From positions 372,742 to 436,741 of the forward strand of contig VXAZ01002618.1 of the NCBI GenBank assembly GCA_013399875.1: 64,000 nucleotides of DNA, read 5' to 3'. The notes beneath the pieces are model-generated. The model had not been told where the DNA came from, searched no databases, and worked only from the letters and a program-made list of their open reading frames with translations. Of the stretch, positions 1 through 42,501 are shown in pieces. Source of the DNA: Gymnorhina tibicen. Lineage: Eukaryota > Chordata > Aves > Passeriformes > Artamidae. The translations under genes were made by a program, and so were the position numbers. The first letter of the stretch is position 1, and every line of letters starts with the position of its first letter.

Positions 1-3000
1 GAAATATTCTCAATAAAAACAGCTGGTTTTCCTATTAGACTGGTATATTCAGAAGAAATCCTCCTGCCCCTGTGACTTTTAAAACTTTATGGAGGAACTT
101 GAAATTCCATAGCATTCTTTTCAGGATGCTTAAAAGCCATGACACATTCCCATTTACACCGGGCTTTCTAAGTGTTTATTCTTCTCTTTTTTTTTTTTTC
201 CTTTGTAATATAAAGCCTAAATTATGCTGGTGAAGATTATAGGAACTTCCCTGTGAAGAAACTGATACTTTTTAGTGAGGGGAGCAGTAATTCAAAGGTC
301 GGGTAAGGTCTTCTCAGTTTTTTCCTTTGAGATGCTATTTAGAGGGGATCTTCCCATGCTGATGTCTTGACTTATTTATCTCCAGCCAGGCCAAGCAACT
401 CGCTGCCTTTTCTTCAAGGCTTCCCTGTGCCTGGTCCCAGTGACATGAGTGTTTGAAGGGCTGGGTTAGGGACAGTCTAATCCTTGCTCAGGTGGACTCA
501 GTTTGGCCGGCAGAGTTGTTAAAACCAAGATCAGTCTTTGGTTGATCTCGTGGCCTCTCATTGCTGTAGCCCGATGATCTAATACAATGGGTATGCATCT
601 TATTTGCCCCCCTCCGGGTGACATTGTTCTTGTTTTTCGTTAAAAGAAGGAAGTTTTTCTTGTTTGCCCGGTGACTCTGCCCTTCTGGAATGAAGATGAG
701 TAATGCTGGCAGCGCTCCATGCACCTGCTCGGTGCCACCCTCCGGGATCACCTGAGCCACGGGCAGCAGAGGGAGGCAGGCAGGGCCGGGAGGGTTGAAT
801 GGGAGCTGGGGAGGTGTTTATGGTTGGAGTCTGGAACCTCCTCCTGGTTAGGAGCAGGTGCTAAAGCGCTCTCACAGCGCTGGGACTTGTTGAGTGCTGC
901 CTTGCAGGTCTGGGTGTTGGCGCCAGACGTTGGGAACGTTTATTCTCCAGGACTATCCTGGTGTGTATTCTCTCCCTTCCTCCTCCTCCTCCTCCTCGGG
1001 TAGGACTGAAAGGAAGCAAAGAGCATTCAGCGATAACCTGCACTGTTCATTAAATAATTTGGGACCTCGCCTCTGAGTCCCCGGTGCTCCCAACCACTTC
1101 AAAGCGAGTGTGAGTGCAGAACAACCACGGTTCCAGTGGTCTTGGAGACACCCAGGTTGAGTGAATTCTGCAGGATCAGGGATCAGCCTGCTGGGGTTTG
1201 CGTGGGCCGTGGAGCAGCAGTGTTTCCATTACCCAGGGGGTGACTCAGCACGGGAGCTTTGCCCAGGGACCTCACAGCTGCTCCTTTCCACGCTGTCTCT
1301 GTTTCGTGTCCCCTCCTCTATTACAGAGTGCAGGTCTGTCTGAAGAAAACCCTGCACCTAGAAAACCAGCCTAAAACTTCATCTTCCTTGTAGCATCCCA
1401 TCCCCTGCTGCCAACCAGGATGAGCAGAATCATGAGCACATCTTTTAAGAAAAACACAGCTTTGCAGAATTAGCTGCTGGAATTTGAAGTCTGTCACTGG
1501 ATTGTTTCAGGTGTGAGTGACACAAAACTTAGGAGTAAAACTGAAAGTGCTTAACTGTACTCCAGCCCTGATGAGGTGGTGAACCTGTTCCCATCCCACC
1601 TGATGTGTAAGCTAATTAGCTCCTTGGCTAAGCAGTAATTCTGGGCAAGTATGCACAGGCTGCCCTCACAGGGACTCTTGCATTCCTCTTCGTTTCACAA
1701 GCTAAAGAAAGATGCTTCTCTTTGCTTGTGAGGTTATTATTGCTCCATGCAGGTTAATTGAGCTATAGCATTAGAGCCACTCATCAAACAGTGGTGAGTC
1801 GCTCACTTGTCTAAGCTTGTTTATTTTTATAATGCTGGAAAATATTTGCATGCTGTACAGAAATGTGCTGCTTTGGTTCCCTACAGCCTGGCAGTATTAT
1901 CATTTTAAATTCTTCATTAATCTTCCTTCCTCACGAGGGACTGGCAAGGTTCCTGTGCATAATTGCATGATGTTTAAGACAGAAGCTTCAGCTACTGGGT
2001 TTTTACACAATGCCCTGCAAACATGAGGCTTTTCTTCCTTAAACAGTACCTACGCTACCCCTTTTTTGTGCCTGTTCTTGATCTCAGCATGGTGAAACAC
2101 CACTTGCAATTCCTGTGTTAGTTCTACCAGTTCTAGGTTCTGATGTTTCCTCAAGAGCTTTTCCCTCAAGTTACCAGGAGTAATTTCAGACACGAGGTTA
2201 GAATGAGGTGTAAGATGATAAAGCTGCGAGGCTTGGGAGCAAATTGCAAAATTGATTTTTGGGAAACCTCACTGTGGTTCCTTGGATGAAATTTGATCTA
2301 AACCTGAATTTTCGACTGGAAGAGGTGTTTCTGGTCTTTGTGGCAATGGAGAGTGCACCATCCAATCCATACAGTTTGGCAGAGTTGTTGGCAGTCTGAT
2401 TTCAGCCTATGCATCGTAACAGATGTAGGCTAAACCCCCAAATATGTCTGTTTCAAGTATCTACAGAACCTTCCCAATTTCCTTCCAGCCCTCTCACAAC
2501 AACTTCTCCAGTGCATCTCACTAATTTCCATCTTTGGCACGCTGAAAACCGAAATTGCTGGAAGAACCTGACACAAATAGAGTTTGGTGTCCAAATAAAT
2601 AACACATGGCCTTCAGCACCGATTGTACTGTTCATTTCTGTGTTTCGTTAACAGAAAAGTTAACTCACTGGTTCTGCCAGGAGTTTCCAGCCTGCTCGGA
2701 AAGCAGATTCCAGGAATGCTGCCACCCAAGTTAGTTGCACAAGATTTTCTTTGTTAATTGAAAATAATGGGATAAAACTGGAAAAAATAGGCTACCAGTC
2801 AGTATTTAAAGAAAGTGGATTTGTTGGCCGGAATATCCTTATATTGTATCTCAGCCCACCTTTTGCTTTGGATTTCCAGGTTGATTTCTAGTTTACACCC
2901 ACACTAAAATTAGTAGTATTCAGTTCCAGCAAATGTTTTCAGTGTGAACTGTGCCCTCCCTCCATCAGCTCAGCAGAATGAGCTGGTAGTGCTGAGGAGT

Positions 3001-4591
3001 GAAGCTCTGCGTGTGAAATGGTTCCTGGAGCATTTGAAGGAGTTAAACATGCACAGATTGGATTTGTCTGTTGAAAAAAATCTTTAAGGCAGAGAGGCAG
3101 AATCTCAAGCTGGGTTGTATCTTTGTATTAAAAAAATAAACAACCCCCCTCCACCTCCTCAGATTTTTCCAGTTGAGACAAAAGAAATCTTTGGGTGGAA
3201 AGGCAGCATCATATTGCATAATAAAAGCCTTTTTATGCTCTAATAAAAAGGTTGCTCAGGGCAGCTTGCTTTAAAAAAAATTAAAAAAGAAGAACTAGTG
3301 ATGATTCTGGTGTGAGGGGGACAAGGAATCCCTAACTTCTGTTGTGCAGCACTGGGAAAAGAGGCTAGAAACTGCTCGAGTTATCTGCTATCTTTAATGC
3401 CTGGTTTAAAGGTTCTTTACTGCATATTTGCTGGCAGCTGTTTTCAATATATCCCTCTCGAGCTAAGTCACCAGTTAAGAATTTGACATTAGCTGCTTTT
3501 TTCAACCACCATCTTGAAGTACCACACCACACAACACTGCCTTGTTCTCTCCTTAGATATTGTTCATGTGCCCTGAAATTGCTGTTGACACCTCAAGTAT
3601 TTAACTTGCAGATCTGAGATAGTTTTTGTTGGGTGTGGATTTGTGCCATAATAAGTCAGAGACAGAAGTATCCACGTCTGCATTCCTTCACTACATCTGT
3701 TCACTTTATTTTTTGCAACATCCCAGGAAATTAAGTTAAATTATATGTATCAATGAATATTTTTAGTTTCACTAGTTCCGTTTTCATTGCCTTTCCTTAA
3801 AGTATAAACACACTGAGTGCACAAATATGTTCCACATCTTTTGCATTGCTTGCCTTTTTCTTTAGAACACCTTCAGGAACTGCTTCTTGTAACATGCCTA
3901 AATAGACATTGTTCTGTATTCTCCTGCTTCTCCCCTCAATGGTTAAAGTTTCTTTACTGCTTCATATTCTGAAAGAGAAAAGCAATGTAATTAAAGAGTG
4001 TTTTAGGAATTAGAGCTGTGCTCTGCAATGTGTTTCTGGCATAAATTCTGTCAGTGCCCTTTTCTTCCCCTGGCTTTCCCAGTCTGTAAAATAAAGCTAA
4101 TATTCACCAACTGATCATTCTCACAAGTCATTTCTGAGGCACGGTGTGTTGAAGTTTATCAAGCATTTCACCATGTCACCGTCCAGCAGAGGATTTCTGC
4201 TGGCACAGCTCCAAATACTCAGCACCACTGGCAAAGGAGCCATAAGCACAGGGCATCCTCATCTGTGCTGCAGCTTTCATTCTGAGCAAAAAATAAAACA
4301 ATGGAGTTAAAGAATTAGCGGGTTTTAATCACTGTTTCACTTGGAGGCACAGATGGGACAAAGCATTACTTGGCAACATTTAATCTTGGAGCAGAAATGG
4401 TCATGATTAAAGCAGCAGCTGGAGTAGATTGCTGGGGACAAGGGGGTTCATTCATCCTAAGGGGATCAAAATTGTTGGGCACTGGGAGAAAACAAGAAGC
4501 TACAAAAGGAAAATGTGAAATATGGGCCAAGGTTTATTATTTCTAGGGTCTCATCTACTGATTAAAATGATGTTTTTAATGCTTTCCTCAG
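1..4591. other. Non-coding sequence upstream of the AMOT coding exons
   Basis: No exon with known homology is visible. The stretch is AT-rich with T- and A-runs and one (CTC)n tract near 979-999. Its open frames are short and lack recognisable similarity. It is probably part of the first AMOT intron or the 5' flank; no CpG-island promoter is seen, so the p130 promoter probably lies outside the window. Confidence 0.5.
979..999 (+). repeat. (CTC)n microsatellite
   Basis: About six to seven CTC/TCC units in a pyrimidine-rich stretch. Nothing ties it to a gene. Confidence 0.7.
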
Positions 4592-4757
4592 AATTATTTT
4601 GGGAGCGAGGAGAGTATCAAGTGATCTGGCCTGCTGAAGAGGAGCCTGAAGCCATCTCTGAGCGGAGACCTTGGATTTGCAGGAGGAAGGCTGAGTGTGT
4701 CCCCCCATGTGGCAGAACTGCTCCTCCTTACCAGGGAACTCCAAGTGAAGGACAAAG
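4592..4757 (+). other. AMOT: Candidate 5' exon of AMOT
   Basis: The segment is preceded by GCTTTCCTCAG and followed by GACAAAG|GTATGT, a good acceptor and a strong donor 166 nt apart. If it is spliced to the acceptor at 6140, the AMOT frame stays open from 4625 through the junction to the initiator Met, 60 codons, with TGA at 4622-4624. No in-frame ATG occurs in that span, so the exon would be untranslated unless a further exon or a non-AUG start is used. This is a prediction from splice signals only. Confidence 0.35.
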
Positions 4758-5993
4758 GTATGTGCCACTTCAAACAGGGTTTCAGAGGAGTCACATTCCT
4801 AACAGGGCCTGAGCTCCTGCCGTGGTGAGCAGCCTGCAATGAGGCGGATTTTAACTTTCTCTCCGTTAAGGTTTGCAAAGGGTTTTGTGTGCCCCGTGTG
4901 AGTCCTTGTGTTGCAGGGGTTGGCTGGCCTGAGGGAGCAAACAGGGAGGCTGTGGAGATGCAGGACAAAGCAGACCCTTCAGGCCTCCTGATGCCTGGTT
5001 CTGCCACAGAATGAACTGTTGGGAGCAAGTAACCTTCTGCAAAGGGACAATGTTGTACAGAAAAAAAGGTGTCCAAATGAAATGCTAGAACATGAACACA
5101 TGTTCTGCTGTCAGGGCAGAGCCACAGCTTGGCCAGCGAGTGAGGCTTGCTCTCTATTCTGAGCTGTTCTAGCTCAAAAGTAGCTCTGCTTTCAGTTACA
5201 AGTCTCAAAGGTGTCATTAATTTTTGATATTTCAACTCAGGCAAGGCCAATGGGCCTGGGTTTCCATGACACACTCCTGACTCCACTGGGAGACTGAGAA
5301 AAACGTAATTGCTGTTGGTCACTGGCTTAATCTGTACTTAGGATGTGCCTGACATTGGCTCTTTGTGTTTCTCTCATTGGGACACAGTGTTTTTTCCTGC
5401 CACTCAGAGGTCTTTTTCTGTTCCTTAGATCAGACAACTCTTTTTCCTCCCCTTGCATTTGCATGCATTCCGCTGAGGATATTTAGATGTGTGAGGATTT
5501 GGTTGCCTTTGTATAGCAGGAAGTTCCTGAGTCCTCACTTGCACCGTGCCTGGGGTTTTCTGCAGCAGGGAGAATAGGTGCTGATCTCACTCTGGGCATT
5601 TCATAACTCTGAAAACCTGCTGGCTAACTAGGTATTCATGAATTGCTGTATCTAAGCTAAGAGATTTCTTTACTTCTTTTGAACCATATGCTATCTCAAT
5701 GGGCCTCTTTTTTGTTTTTTCTTTCCCTTAAAACTGACAAGTTGCTAATTTCACACTTTTATCCTTGTCTGCCTACAAATACGGGAAGTGTATTTCGCTG
5801 TTGGTAACTCTAAGTATAAAGCAAACAGGTTTCAGGCATTTTTACCATCATCCTGTGAATTCCACATATCCTTTTTGCTGTCTGAGGTATTTGGCATGCA
5901 TCCCTACAGCTTGCAGTCGATTGATTTGCCTATAAACTTTCAAGTCACCTTTCATCACCTTTCTGAGGCCTTGCCCCCCGGGCATGCAAGTCC

Positions 5994-6009
5994 TCCTTAG
6001 GTCAAGGGC
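5994..6009 (+). repeat. Upstream copy of a duplicated splice-acceptor motif
   Basis: The 16 bases TCCTTAGGTCAAGGGC here recur at 6133-6148, where they form the acceptor and first bases of the first coding exon of AMOT. The copies are 139 bp apart and only this core is identical. Confidence 0.8.
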
Positions 6010-6139
6010 CTCGATGACCCCCATTGTTATGGGGACCTTTGGTAACTAACCTGCTTTTTTTCTGTATTTCAAGCCATCGCTCTTGAATACCTCTGGCCCG
6101 ATCCGCTCAGGCGCTAATAACCGTGTCTCCTTTCCTTAG

Positions 6140-6186
6140 GTCAAGGGCAGCTTTTACATTCCACCCAAAAGGCACCACAGTTTGAG
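6140..6186 (+). other. AMOT: AMOT 5' UTR part of the first coding exon
   Basis: These 47 bases lie between the acceptor AG (6138-6139) and the ATG. A second possible acceptor is the CAAG ending at 6073, which would lengthen the leader. The AMOT frame is open upstream through this segment, and a TGA in another frame (6183-6185) ends one base before the ATG. Confidence 0.7.
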
Positions 6187-35974
<29,788 letters not shown>

Positions 35975-36064
35975 AAGGCTGTGCCAGGATCTGAGCTGGG
36001 ATAACAGTAGCAAGAAATTTTTAAAAGACATTTTTATTGGGAAAAAAAAATGTAGTACCTGAGT

Positions 36065-36070
36065 AATAAA
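36065..36070 (+). promoter_or_regulatory. AMOT: Proximal poly(A) signal AATAAA
   Basis: A canonical hexamer about 90 nt after the AMOT stop, followed by T/G-containing sequence (TTTGCTCTTGTAT). It could give a short-UTR transcript. Confidence 0.4.
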
Positions 36071-37610
36071 AGAACACTCAGCTGTTTGCTCTTGTATATT
36101 ATGTCTCAAAAGTTTGGACAGGTTAATTTATAATTTGTTCTAAATTATAAAAAACCCATAACACTTGTTCTTTGAAAGTTTCCCCCTTTATTTGCTAAAT
36201 ACTGGATCTGGTAACATCTGGAGAAAAATACTAGAACTTAGGTGCACTACATCTGATATTTCATTCCAGTGTTTTTAAAGTCTCTTAAGCCGAAGTACCT
36301 GCTCTCACAGGTGCTGGTTACATGTCTAGCTTGAATGTAGTAAGGTGAGCTTAATGGCCTTAAAATGATCAGAACCAGGGACATGGTTGTGAGCATCACT
36401 TAATGGTTTTAGAGTACAGGTGTTCTGGGAAGCTTTTATAAATCTGAGCTGTGATCAAGGGAGATTTCCCTTTCACTTCCTCCTTCCTCTCAGTGTAAGA
36501 ACTCAGAATAGGTATTTCATGTTCATAGGCTGAAAAGATTTCCATTTTCAGTGTGGTGACTTTTTTTTTTTTTACTTCCCAAATATCTTTCTTTATTATT
36601 TCTGTATTAAAACAAGTGACTCCGGTGATTAATGTCGCATTTCATATTTGTAGTTCCTTTTGCAAGATATGCCACACTTTTATACTTAAGTACTTTTTCA
36701 GTAATTTGTACAGTGGATAGTAAATAATATATTGCATTCATGTTTTACATAAATTAATAAGGAGAATTTACAGGCCCAGCCCTGATCTGTTAGATCAGAT
36801 TTCTGACATGGTAATTCCATTGGCTTTAGTGAAACTACTCCAAATTTACCATAGTTCAAGTGGGAAGCCCTGTTGTTTTTCAGAGTTAGCAGCTTAATCT
36901 ACTGCATCTGTGGAGATCTTTCTCTGTAGCAGACTTTTCTATCTTTCAAATGCCCTTCAACTTTGTATGTCCCTCCTTTCTGGAGAGACTGGGTTCTTTT
37001 TCATACAGCAGAAGCCTCAGAGGTAGAGCTTTAAAGAGAAGCTCTGTGCAAAGGTTCAGATGGCAGATTCTCTCCTTCCAAAAGAGTTCTTTAATTCATC
37101 TGAGTGGAGAGAGCAGCTTAAAGAAAGTCCCAGAGGCATTACAGAAGAAAGTTACATATTTAAGTCATGAGGTTCACTTCCAGATTTTTGGGAACTAGCA
37201 CAGATGCAGCAGTGCTTTGGTTACAGAAACTATAAGGAGAGATTAAGACCAATAGAAGTACATGAGTTATTTTTTGTTACTGTCTTTGCATTTTATTAAA
37301 ACACTTCAATATTAATTTCTGTTAAAAACTACTTTTTTTTTTGTACTTGAATGTTAAAATATTTAATTAGCCAGTGGTCACACACTGGCAACCTGGCTAG
37401 TTTCAGCTTTCTGTGCAGCGTTAGAGCAGCAAAATTTTCATTTCAGATCGTTTCACCCCAGAAATAAGGAAATCCAGCAATTAAATGCCACAGAGTTAGT
37501 GAATGTCTTTAATTCCTGTTTGACACTGCTGCTGTGGTGTTCAGCTGAAGTGGCCTTACCAGACCGACAGGGATCACAGGAGTTCCACAGCGGGAGGGGA
37601 GAGGAGGTGC

Positions 37611-37628
37611 CTCTCTCTCTCTCTCTCT
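37611..37628 (+). repeat. (CT)9 microsatellite
   Basis: Nine uninterrupted CT units in the presumed AMOT 3' UTR. Confidence 0.9.
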
Positions 37629-38574
37629 GCACAGGTGGTGCCTAAAGGCCAGCCCTGACTTTTCCTTCTGATGATAATCACTTAAAACCCAAGGAGAACG
37701 CTTCCCATCGTTTCTAGCAGATTTCCTGCTGGTCAGGGTTCCTCAGGCCACGTTCCCAGTCCTGCAGAAGGCAGCGATGGCAAAGTGTGGGGTAGGAGAT
37801 GCACTGGGTCAGTGCAGCCTGGCCAGGCACAAACCCGGCTCCAGGCACTGCAGAGCTGCCCTGCACGGCTTTGCCTGGCTCTGCCACGTGGGACAAACGT
37901 CTTCCCAGACAGTTCCAGACCCCCCTTCCCTCTGAACCATTCCCCACTCTTTTCAGGCACACTGTCCACAGCCACTTCATTCTCATCCCTGAGAATGTCT
38001 TGCTTTTATTTCTCTTGGCTTGATTCCATCCCATTTAATGAAGTAATGCCCACCCTGGATGATTTGAAGTGATTTCTCTTCCTCCTCCACAGCTGTTGAA
38101 AATGCAGCTTTTCTCATTAGCTCAAGGTGTCCATCTTTTTGCCATTTCAGCATAAATATCGATATTATATTTTGTGGGTTTGGCTTAAAATGAACAACCA
38201 GGGAAATCAAATGCCACTGAGTGTCTGTGTGAGAGGGGGGGAGAAATGTTTGAACGCTCTCCTCTTCTTTCAGAGTCAGGAAAAGTTATATTCCATCTTT
38301 ACAAATACTTCTCAGCAGCTGGAAAGAAGTTTTACAACTGTAGGGCTCCAAAGAAACAGTTACAACTCACTCGATTCACATTAATTCTAAAATGTCTGGG
38401 AAAATGTGGATCTTTTACAGATAAAATCTCTTTCACAAAACTGATTTTCCCCAATCAGTAGTGGCTGTTCAGGTGAAAATAATTGGTTTATCCTCCCTGC
38501 AGCTCACTGTTTTCAAATGGAGTGCCACTGTAATTTATTTTTACAAACCAAGAAGGACATAATAGCTTTCTGTG

Positions 38575-38580
38575 AATAAA
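38575..38580 (+). promoter_or_regulatory. AMOT: Distal poly(A) signal AATAAA
   Basis: A canonical hexamer 2.6 kb after the AMOT stop. It is a plausible end of the long 3' UTR. Transcript evidence is not available here. Confidence 0.35.
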
Positions 38581-39732
38581 ATACAGCAACTATCTCCTCT
38601 AGAAATGGAAGCCAGGCTGTGTCTGACAGTCTGAACCATCAGGATTGCAGGAGCCTTGGCAGTTCCTTGCCCATGGAAGTAATTTTGGGAGAAGATGGGG
38701 CAGTTTTACACTGCCTAGGTCAGGCTCTTTGCCCTGTTTTGTAATTTCGATCTCTTCCGAAAAAGCAAAAAACCCCAAAAATTTGCCGTGGAAGTCGGAG
38801 GTCATTTTCCTGTGCTGACAAACTAGGAGCCATCAGGAATGTATTCTTCCCCTGGAGCTTCCTCAGAGCCATCCTGATGTGAATGTAAACGAGCTGCTCG
38901 CTTTGAGGAAGATGTGTACCATAGTCTTCAGTCTCTGTACAGATTTTTATTTTGTTTTTAAAACAGAAACTGCTTTAAGGAGACAAACTGCACACCTAGT
39001 TCCTTTGCCTTCTGTAGAGCTTATTTCTAGTAGAAAGTGGTTTTTAACAGTGATTGCAACGACCTTTGCAAACCAAAATTTTAGACTAAGAGTTTTTCTC
39101 AAACTCGGGTATTAGAAGCAGAATTGTAGCTTTTATAAAGAAAGCCACATATTCTTCTTTGTAGAGCGAAACAAGAAAATGAAGTTTAGTTATTTTTCCT
39201 CTTTCCTTTCACTGCTTACAGAACGGCCAAACTCCCAAGTCCTTCCCTTGGGCAGTTCCTTTGAGGTTTGACCGCTCGGGGAACCGCCTGAGATCCGGAG
39301 ATTTTTGTTCCGCCCGGCCCAATGTTGATATTAAATCAAACAGCTCCTACCTGGCAGCTCCTGGGGGGTCTGGAGCAGCGCTTCTGTGCCTGAGGACTCA
39401 AGGTGGGGTGTGAGTTGCTCCTCAGGGGTCTGCAGGGGGATGCTGAGGTCACCAAGTGCAGTGGGGCTGAAGTTCTGCCCGGTCTGTGCTGAAAGCCGAG
39501 CGTCGCCTTTGCTTCGGTTTTTTGGGGCTGCCCGAGTCGGGAGGACTCGCAGAGTTTCAGGCCAGACCCATTTCCAAGGACACCTCCTGCTCCGGGAGCC
39601 CCCGGTGGGGCCGGCAGCGCATGGGATGTGCGACACCCGTGGTGACTCCGGCCGGACCAAGGGCTCTTCCCACCGGGACAAACCCGGGATAACTGGGCTG
39701 CCTCTGCCCGGGGCTGGCACGGGGTATCCCGG

Positions 39733-39787
39733 GGTTCGCTGTGCTGCCCGTNNNNNNNNNNNNNNNNNGGTTCGCTGTGCTGCCCGT
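39733..39787 (+). repeat. 19-bp direct repeat flanking the sequence gap
   Basis: GGTTCGCTGTGCTGCCCGT occurs at 39733-39751 and again at 39769-39787, immediately on both sides of 17 Ns. This points to an unresolved GC-rich tandem repeat. Confidence 0.95.
39752..39768. other. Assembly gap (17 N)
   Basis: Seventeen consecutive Ns. The odd size suggests an estimated gap, not a fixed-length placeholder. Confidence 0.99.
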
Positions 39788-39859
39788 GGGTTTGCTCCGT
39801 GCCAGGGGTGGGGGGACAGGGGGCTGTGGGAAGGGAAGGGGGGGGGTCTCTTTTCATGT

Positions 39860-42501
39860 ATTTGTATAGGAACTCTTTTGTAAAAGTTAGTGTTTTTATG
39901 TCTAGGAAGTAAAAAGGCATTGTAAAATGTAATTGTACTGTATTTATGAAGAAAATACATTTCTTTTCAAAAAGATTCTTCTTCTAAGTTGGTTTGAGAG
40001 TCTGGCTTCCACCACCATCATCTCAGAGAGTTTTTGGGGGGAAAATTCAAGCACTTTCCCTCCCAACAGGGTTTTGGTCTAACAGGGGCCCAGCCAGCTG
40101 CTTCTCTTTAGGATCCAAAATATCTAAGCATAAATTAAAATACTAAAGTTCAACATTTCACAACCATAGATGGTGTGTCAAGAGAATGATCTTTCCTATA
40201 TAAATCTATACTGAAGTGAATCACGTGGATTATTTTTTTCCTCTTTATTTAAACCATCCGAGTTTATTTTGTAATTTGTGACCGGGCTGTTTTGTAATTC
40301 AGCTGTTGAAACAGCCTTTAAGTCTTTGAAGGTTTATGGCAGCTTTAATTCTAGAAAGAAAACAAAATAATCAGTGTAAATATGCACTAAGAAGTCTTGT
40401 AAATGTGTGTCCATGTATTTTTAAATAATGCATCCTTCTTTTCAGCTTTTTCCCACTGATTCGCTCGTTTTGCAGTAAATTTGTTAAGTATGAAAAGCTT
40501 ATGGAATACAAAACAAAAACAATCTTCACCTTCCCTAGTCCTCACTACTGCTTGGCCTCTGTCTTTTAAGTTTTCAACTGCCTAACTGGAGATTTCACAG
40601 GATAAAGTCATTGTCATTCCAGTCTCTTCCCTTAAGCATCCCCGATTTATTTTCGCCTCTGGCCGGCCCTGCAGCTGCCCACAGCTCACACCTTTTAACA
40701 GTCAGATTAGCAGCACTTGGAGCTGCGGTGACAGCCACCTCTCCTTTGATGCCTGGACCCTTTTCCAGACATCTGAGGCCATCAGCAGACGAGCAGCTTT
40801 CAGCCCTGTGAGCGTTTTCCACATCACAGCCTTCCCTAGACCCATGTGCTTTTTGTTCCTGTGTTCTTGGTGCATTTTGCTGCCTCCTAATTTATCTCTC
40901 CCCTCTCGCGGTGCTGTCGGAGGGAAGGAGCAGGGATTACTGGGAAGCAGCTTGAAAGTGGCCAGCCTTGATGCAATTTCACTGTTGACTTTCGAGTTTG
41001 ATCTTAACGGAGCTGTCGCCTCCCCTGCTGTAATAAATACCAGCCTGACAAATCCGGGGGCCAGTGGTCAGCTCAGCACATCCATCCCCTCCACTCTCAG
41101 GCCTTTTGATGTCGTTTCTATAAATCTCTCTGGCGTGCCAGAGCAGAAACAAGAAGACAAAAAAGAAAAAAAAAACCTGGCCAGACAAACCCCTCCAGCT
41201 CCAGAAGCTGCTTTATTTAATAACACAAGTGTGGCCCATCTGCACGGGGCTGTGAGAGGAGGAGTTGGGCATTTCACAGCCCACAGATCCAACCCCTGCT
41301 CTGTGGGGAGCAGCCAGGAGCCACGCAGGGAGGATTTGGGATTCCCTCACCTTTCCTGCTCACCAGCCCACCTGGACACAAGCATCTCCCTGCTCTGCTG
41401 CTGCATCTGCTGAACACCTGCATGGGAAAGGCACCTCCTTCAATCCCATTATCTGCTCCTCGGCCTGCCAAGAATTGGGGCTTAAAAGGGAATAAAAATG
41501 AAAAGGCTGGTGGTTAAGGATTGGTGGGTTGGGTTTTTTATCCCCTCCTCTCAGCTGGCTCCAGCCTTTAGGTGAAAAAGCTCCTTTGCTCCAAACCCTC
41601 GCTAAGTGCAACAGAGGCAGTGGTTGATTCCACACCAGCCCCCTGGGTGGGAGGAGGGAGTTAGAAGCTAAAACAGTGCACAGTGAGTACAGCACAGTCC
41701 CAAGGGCTGCATTATTCTATTTATTGTAAAGTCTTGCCTATTATTGCTGTTAAACACCTCCGGAGAAAAGCAAAATTCCATAATGCCACAGGACCTTCCC
41801 CAGCGACAGCTCTGTGCCTTCCCTTCCTGCTCCCCGAGGCAAAATTGGAGCACTTAATATATTTTGGAGCATTTCTCTGCATTCTGTAAGAAAGAATAAT
41901 ATAAAATGGCAGCAAAAGACTGGCCTTGTAAAGGTGCTTTTACGGTGCTATTTATATAGAGTGACGTGGGAATGAGATAATCTCCACTTTGTGTTGTGGA
42001 GGTAAACAGGAGAGGAAAATTTTCATTGATGCCTTGCCAGAAGGAGCACTAATCTTTTAAATATAAGGCTTTTATATATATATACACATACACACACACA
42101 TAAATACATGCAATTTATAAAAACTGGTAATTTTGAGAACCTCATTGTACCCAGTGAAATTTTCTTTTCCTCCCCCGTCATTTTTTTTTTAAACGTAACT
42201 GGGCAGGTTTGGAACTTCACGATGTCTCCACCCTTCTGTTTTCTGTTGCTGCATTTCAGAACTAAAAAAATAAGAAAGAACCCCTCCTCTCTGCAGCATT
42301 TCAGTTCCTCATTTCAGTATTTTGAGGGTATTTTGGTTAGTTTTCCTTTGCTGCTCACCCCAGAGCACCATGGCTCAGGCAGGATGAGGCCTGGGTTGTG
42401 TTCATTCACAGCCACAATATTTCTGTCTCCACATGCCCAGCTGGCAGGAGGCAAATCCCTGTCCTGTCCTCCTGTGGGAACCACCAGCATTTCCCTCAGC
42501 C
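39860..42501. other. Intergenic sequence downstream of AMOT
   Basis: The first 600 bases are AU-rich and could still belong to an extended AMOT 3' UTR. The rest holds scattered AATAAA hexamers (for example 41032-41037) and a TA/CA repeat. No gene is recognisable; the 201-codon frame at 40808-41413 has no known similarity. Confidence 0.6.
42073..42102 (+). repeat. (TA)n(CA)n microsatellite
   Basis: About six TA units run directly into interrupted CA units. Confidence 0.85.

Larger units (their letters stand above)
35975..38600 (+). other. AMOT: AMOT 3' UTR (end uncertain)
   Basis: The sequence after the stop is AT-rich with many T-runs, as in long vertebrate 3' UTRs. AATAAA hexamers lie at 36065-36070, only about 90 nt after the stop, and at 38575-38580. 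ATTAAA variants occur near 36605 and 37293. The second AATAAA would give a 2.6 kb UTR. Continued AU-rich sequence up to about 40.5 kb leaves a still longer form possible. Confidence 0.45.
39240..39850. other. CpG-rich block with assembly gap
   Basis: An abrupt GC- and CpG-rich stretch between AT-rich flanks, with GCCGAGCGTCGCC and GGCCGGCAGCGC-type sequence. The open frames crossing it on both strands run through the N gap and are not credible. It may be a small CpG island or a GC-rich insertion downstream of AMOT. Confidence 0.5.

Noticed and set aside
4594..5322. 242-codon minus-strand frame upstream of AMOT
   Set aside because: It begins at a non-ATG codon, has no recognisable domain and overlaps the better-supported + strand splice signals.
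39331..39960. Frames of 165-209 codons crossing the N gap
   Set aside because: They depend on unknown bases and on a GC-rich block without any recognisable protein.
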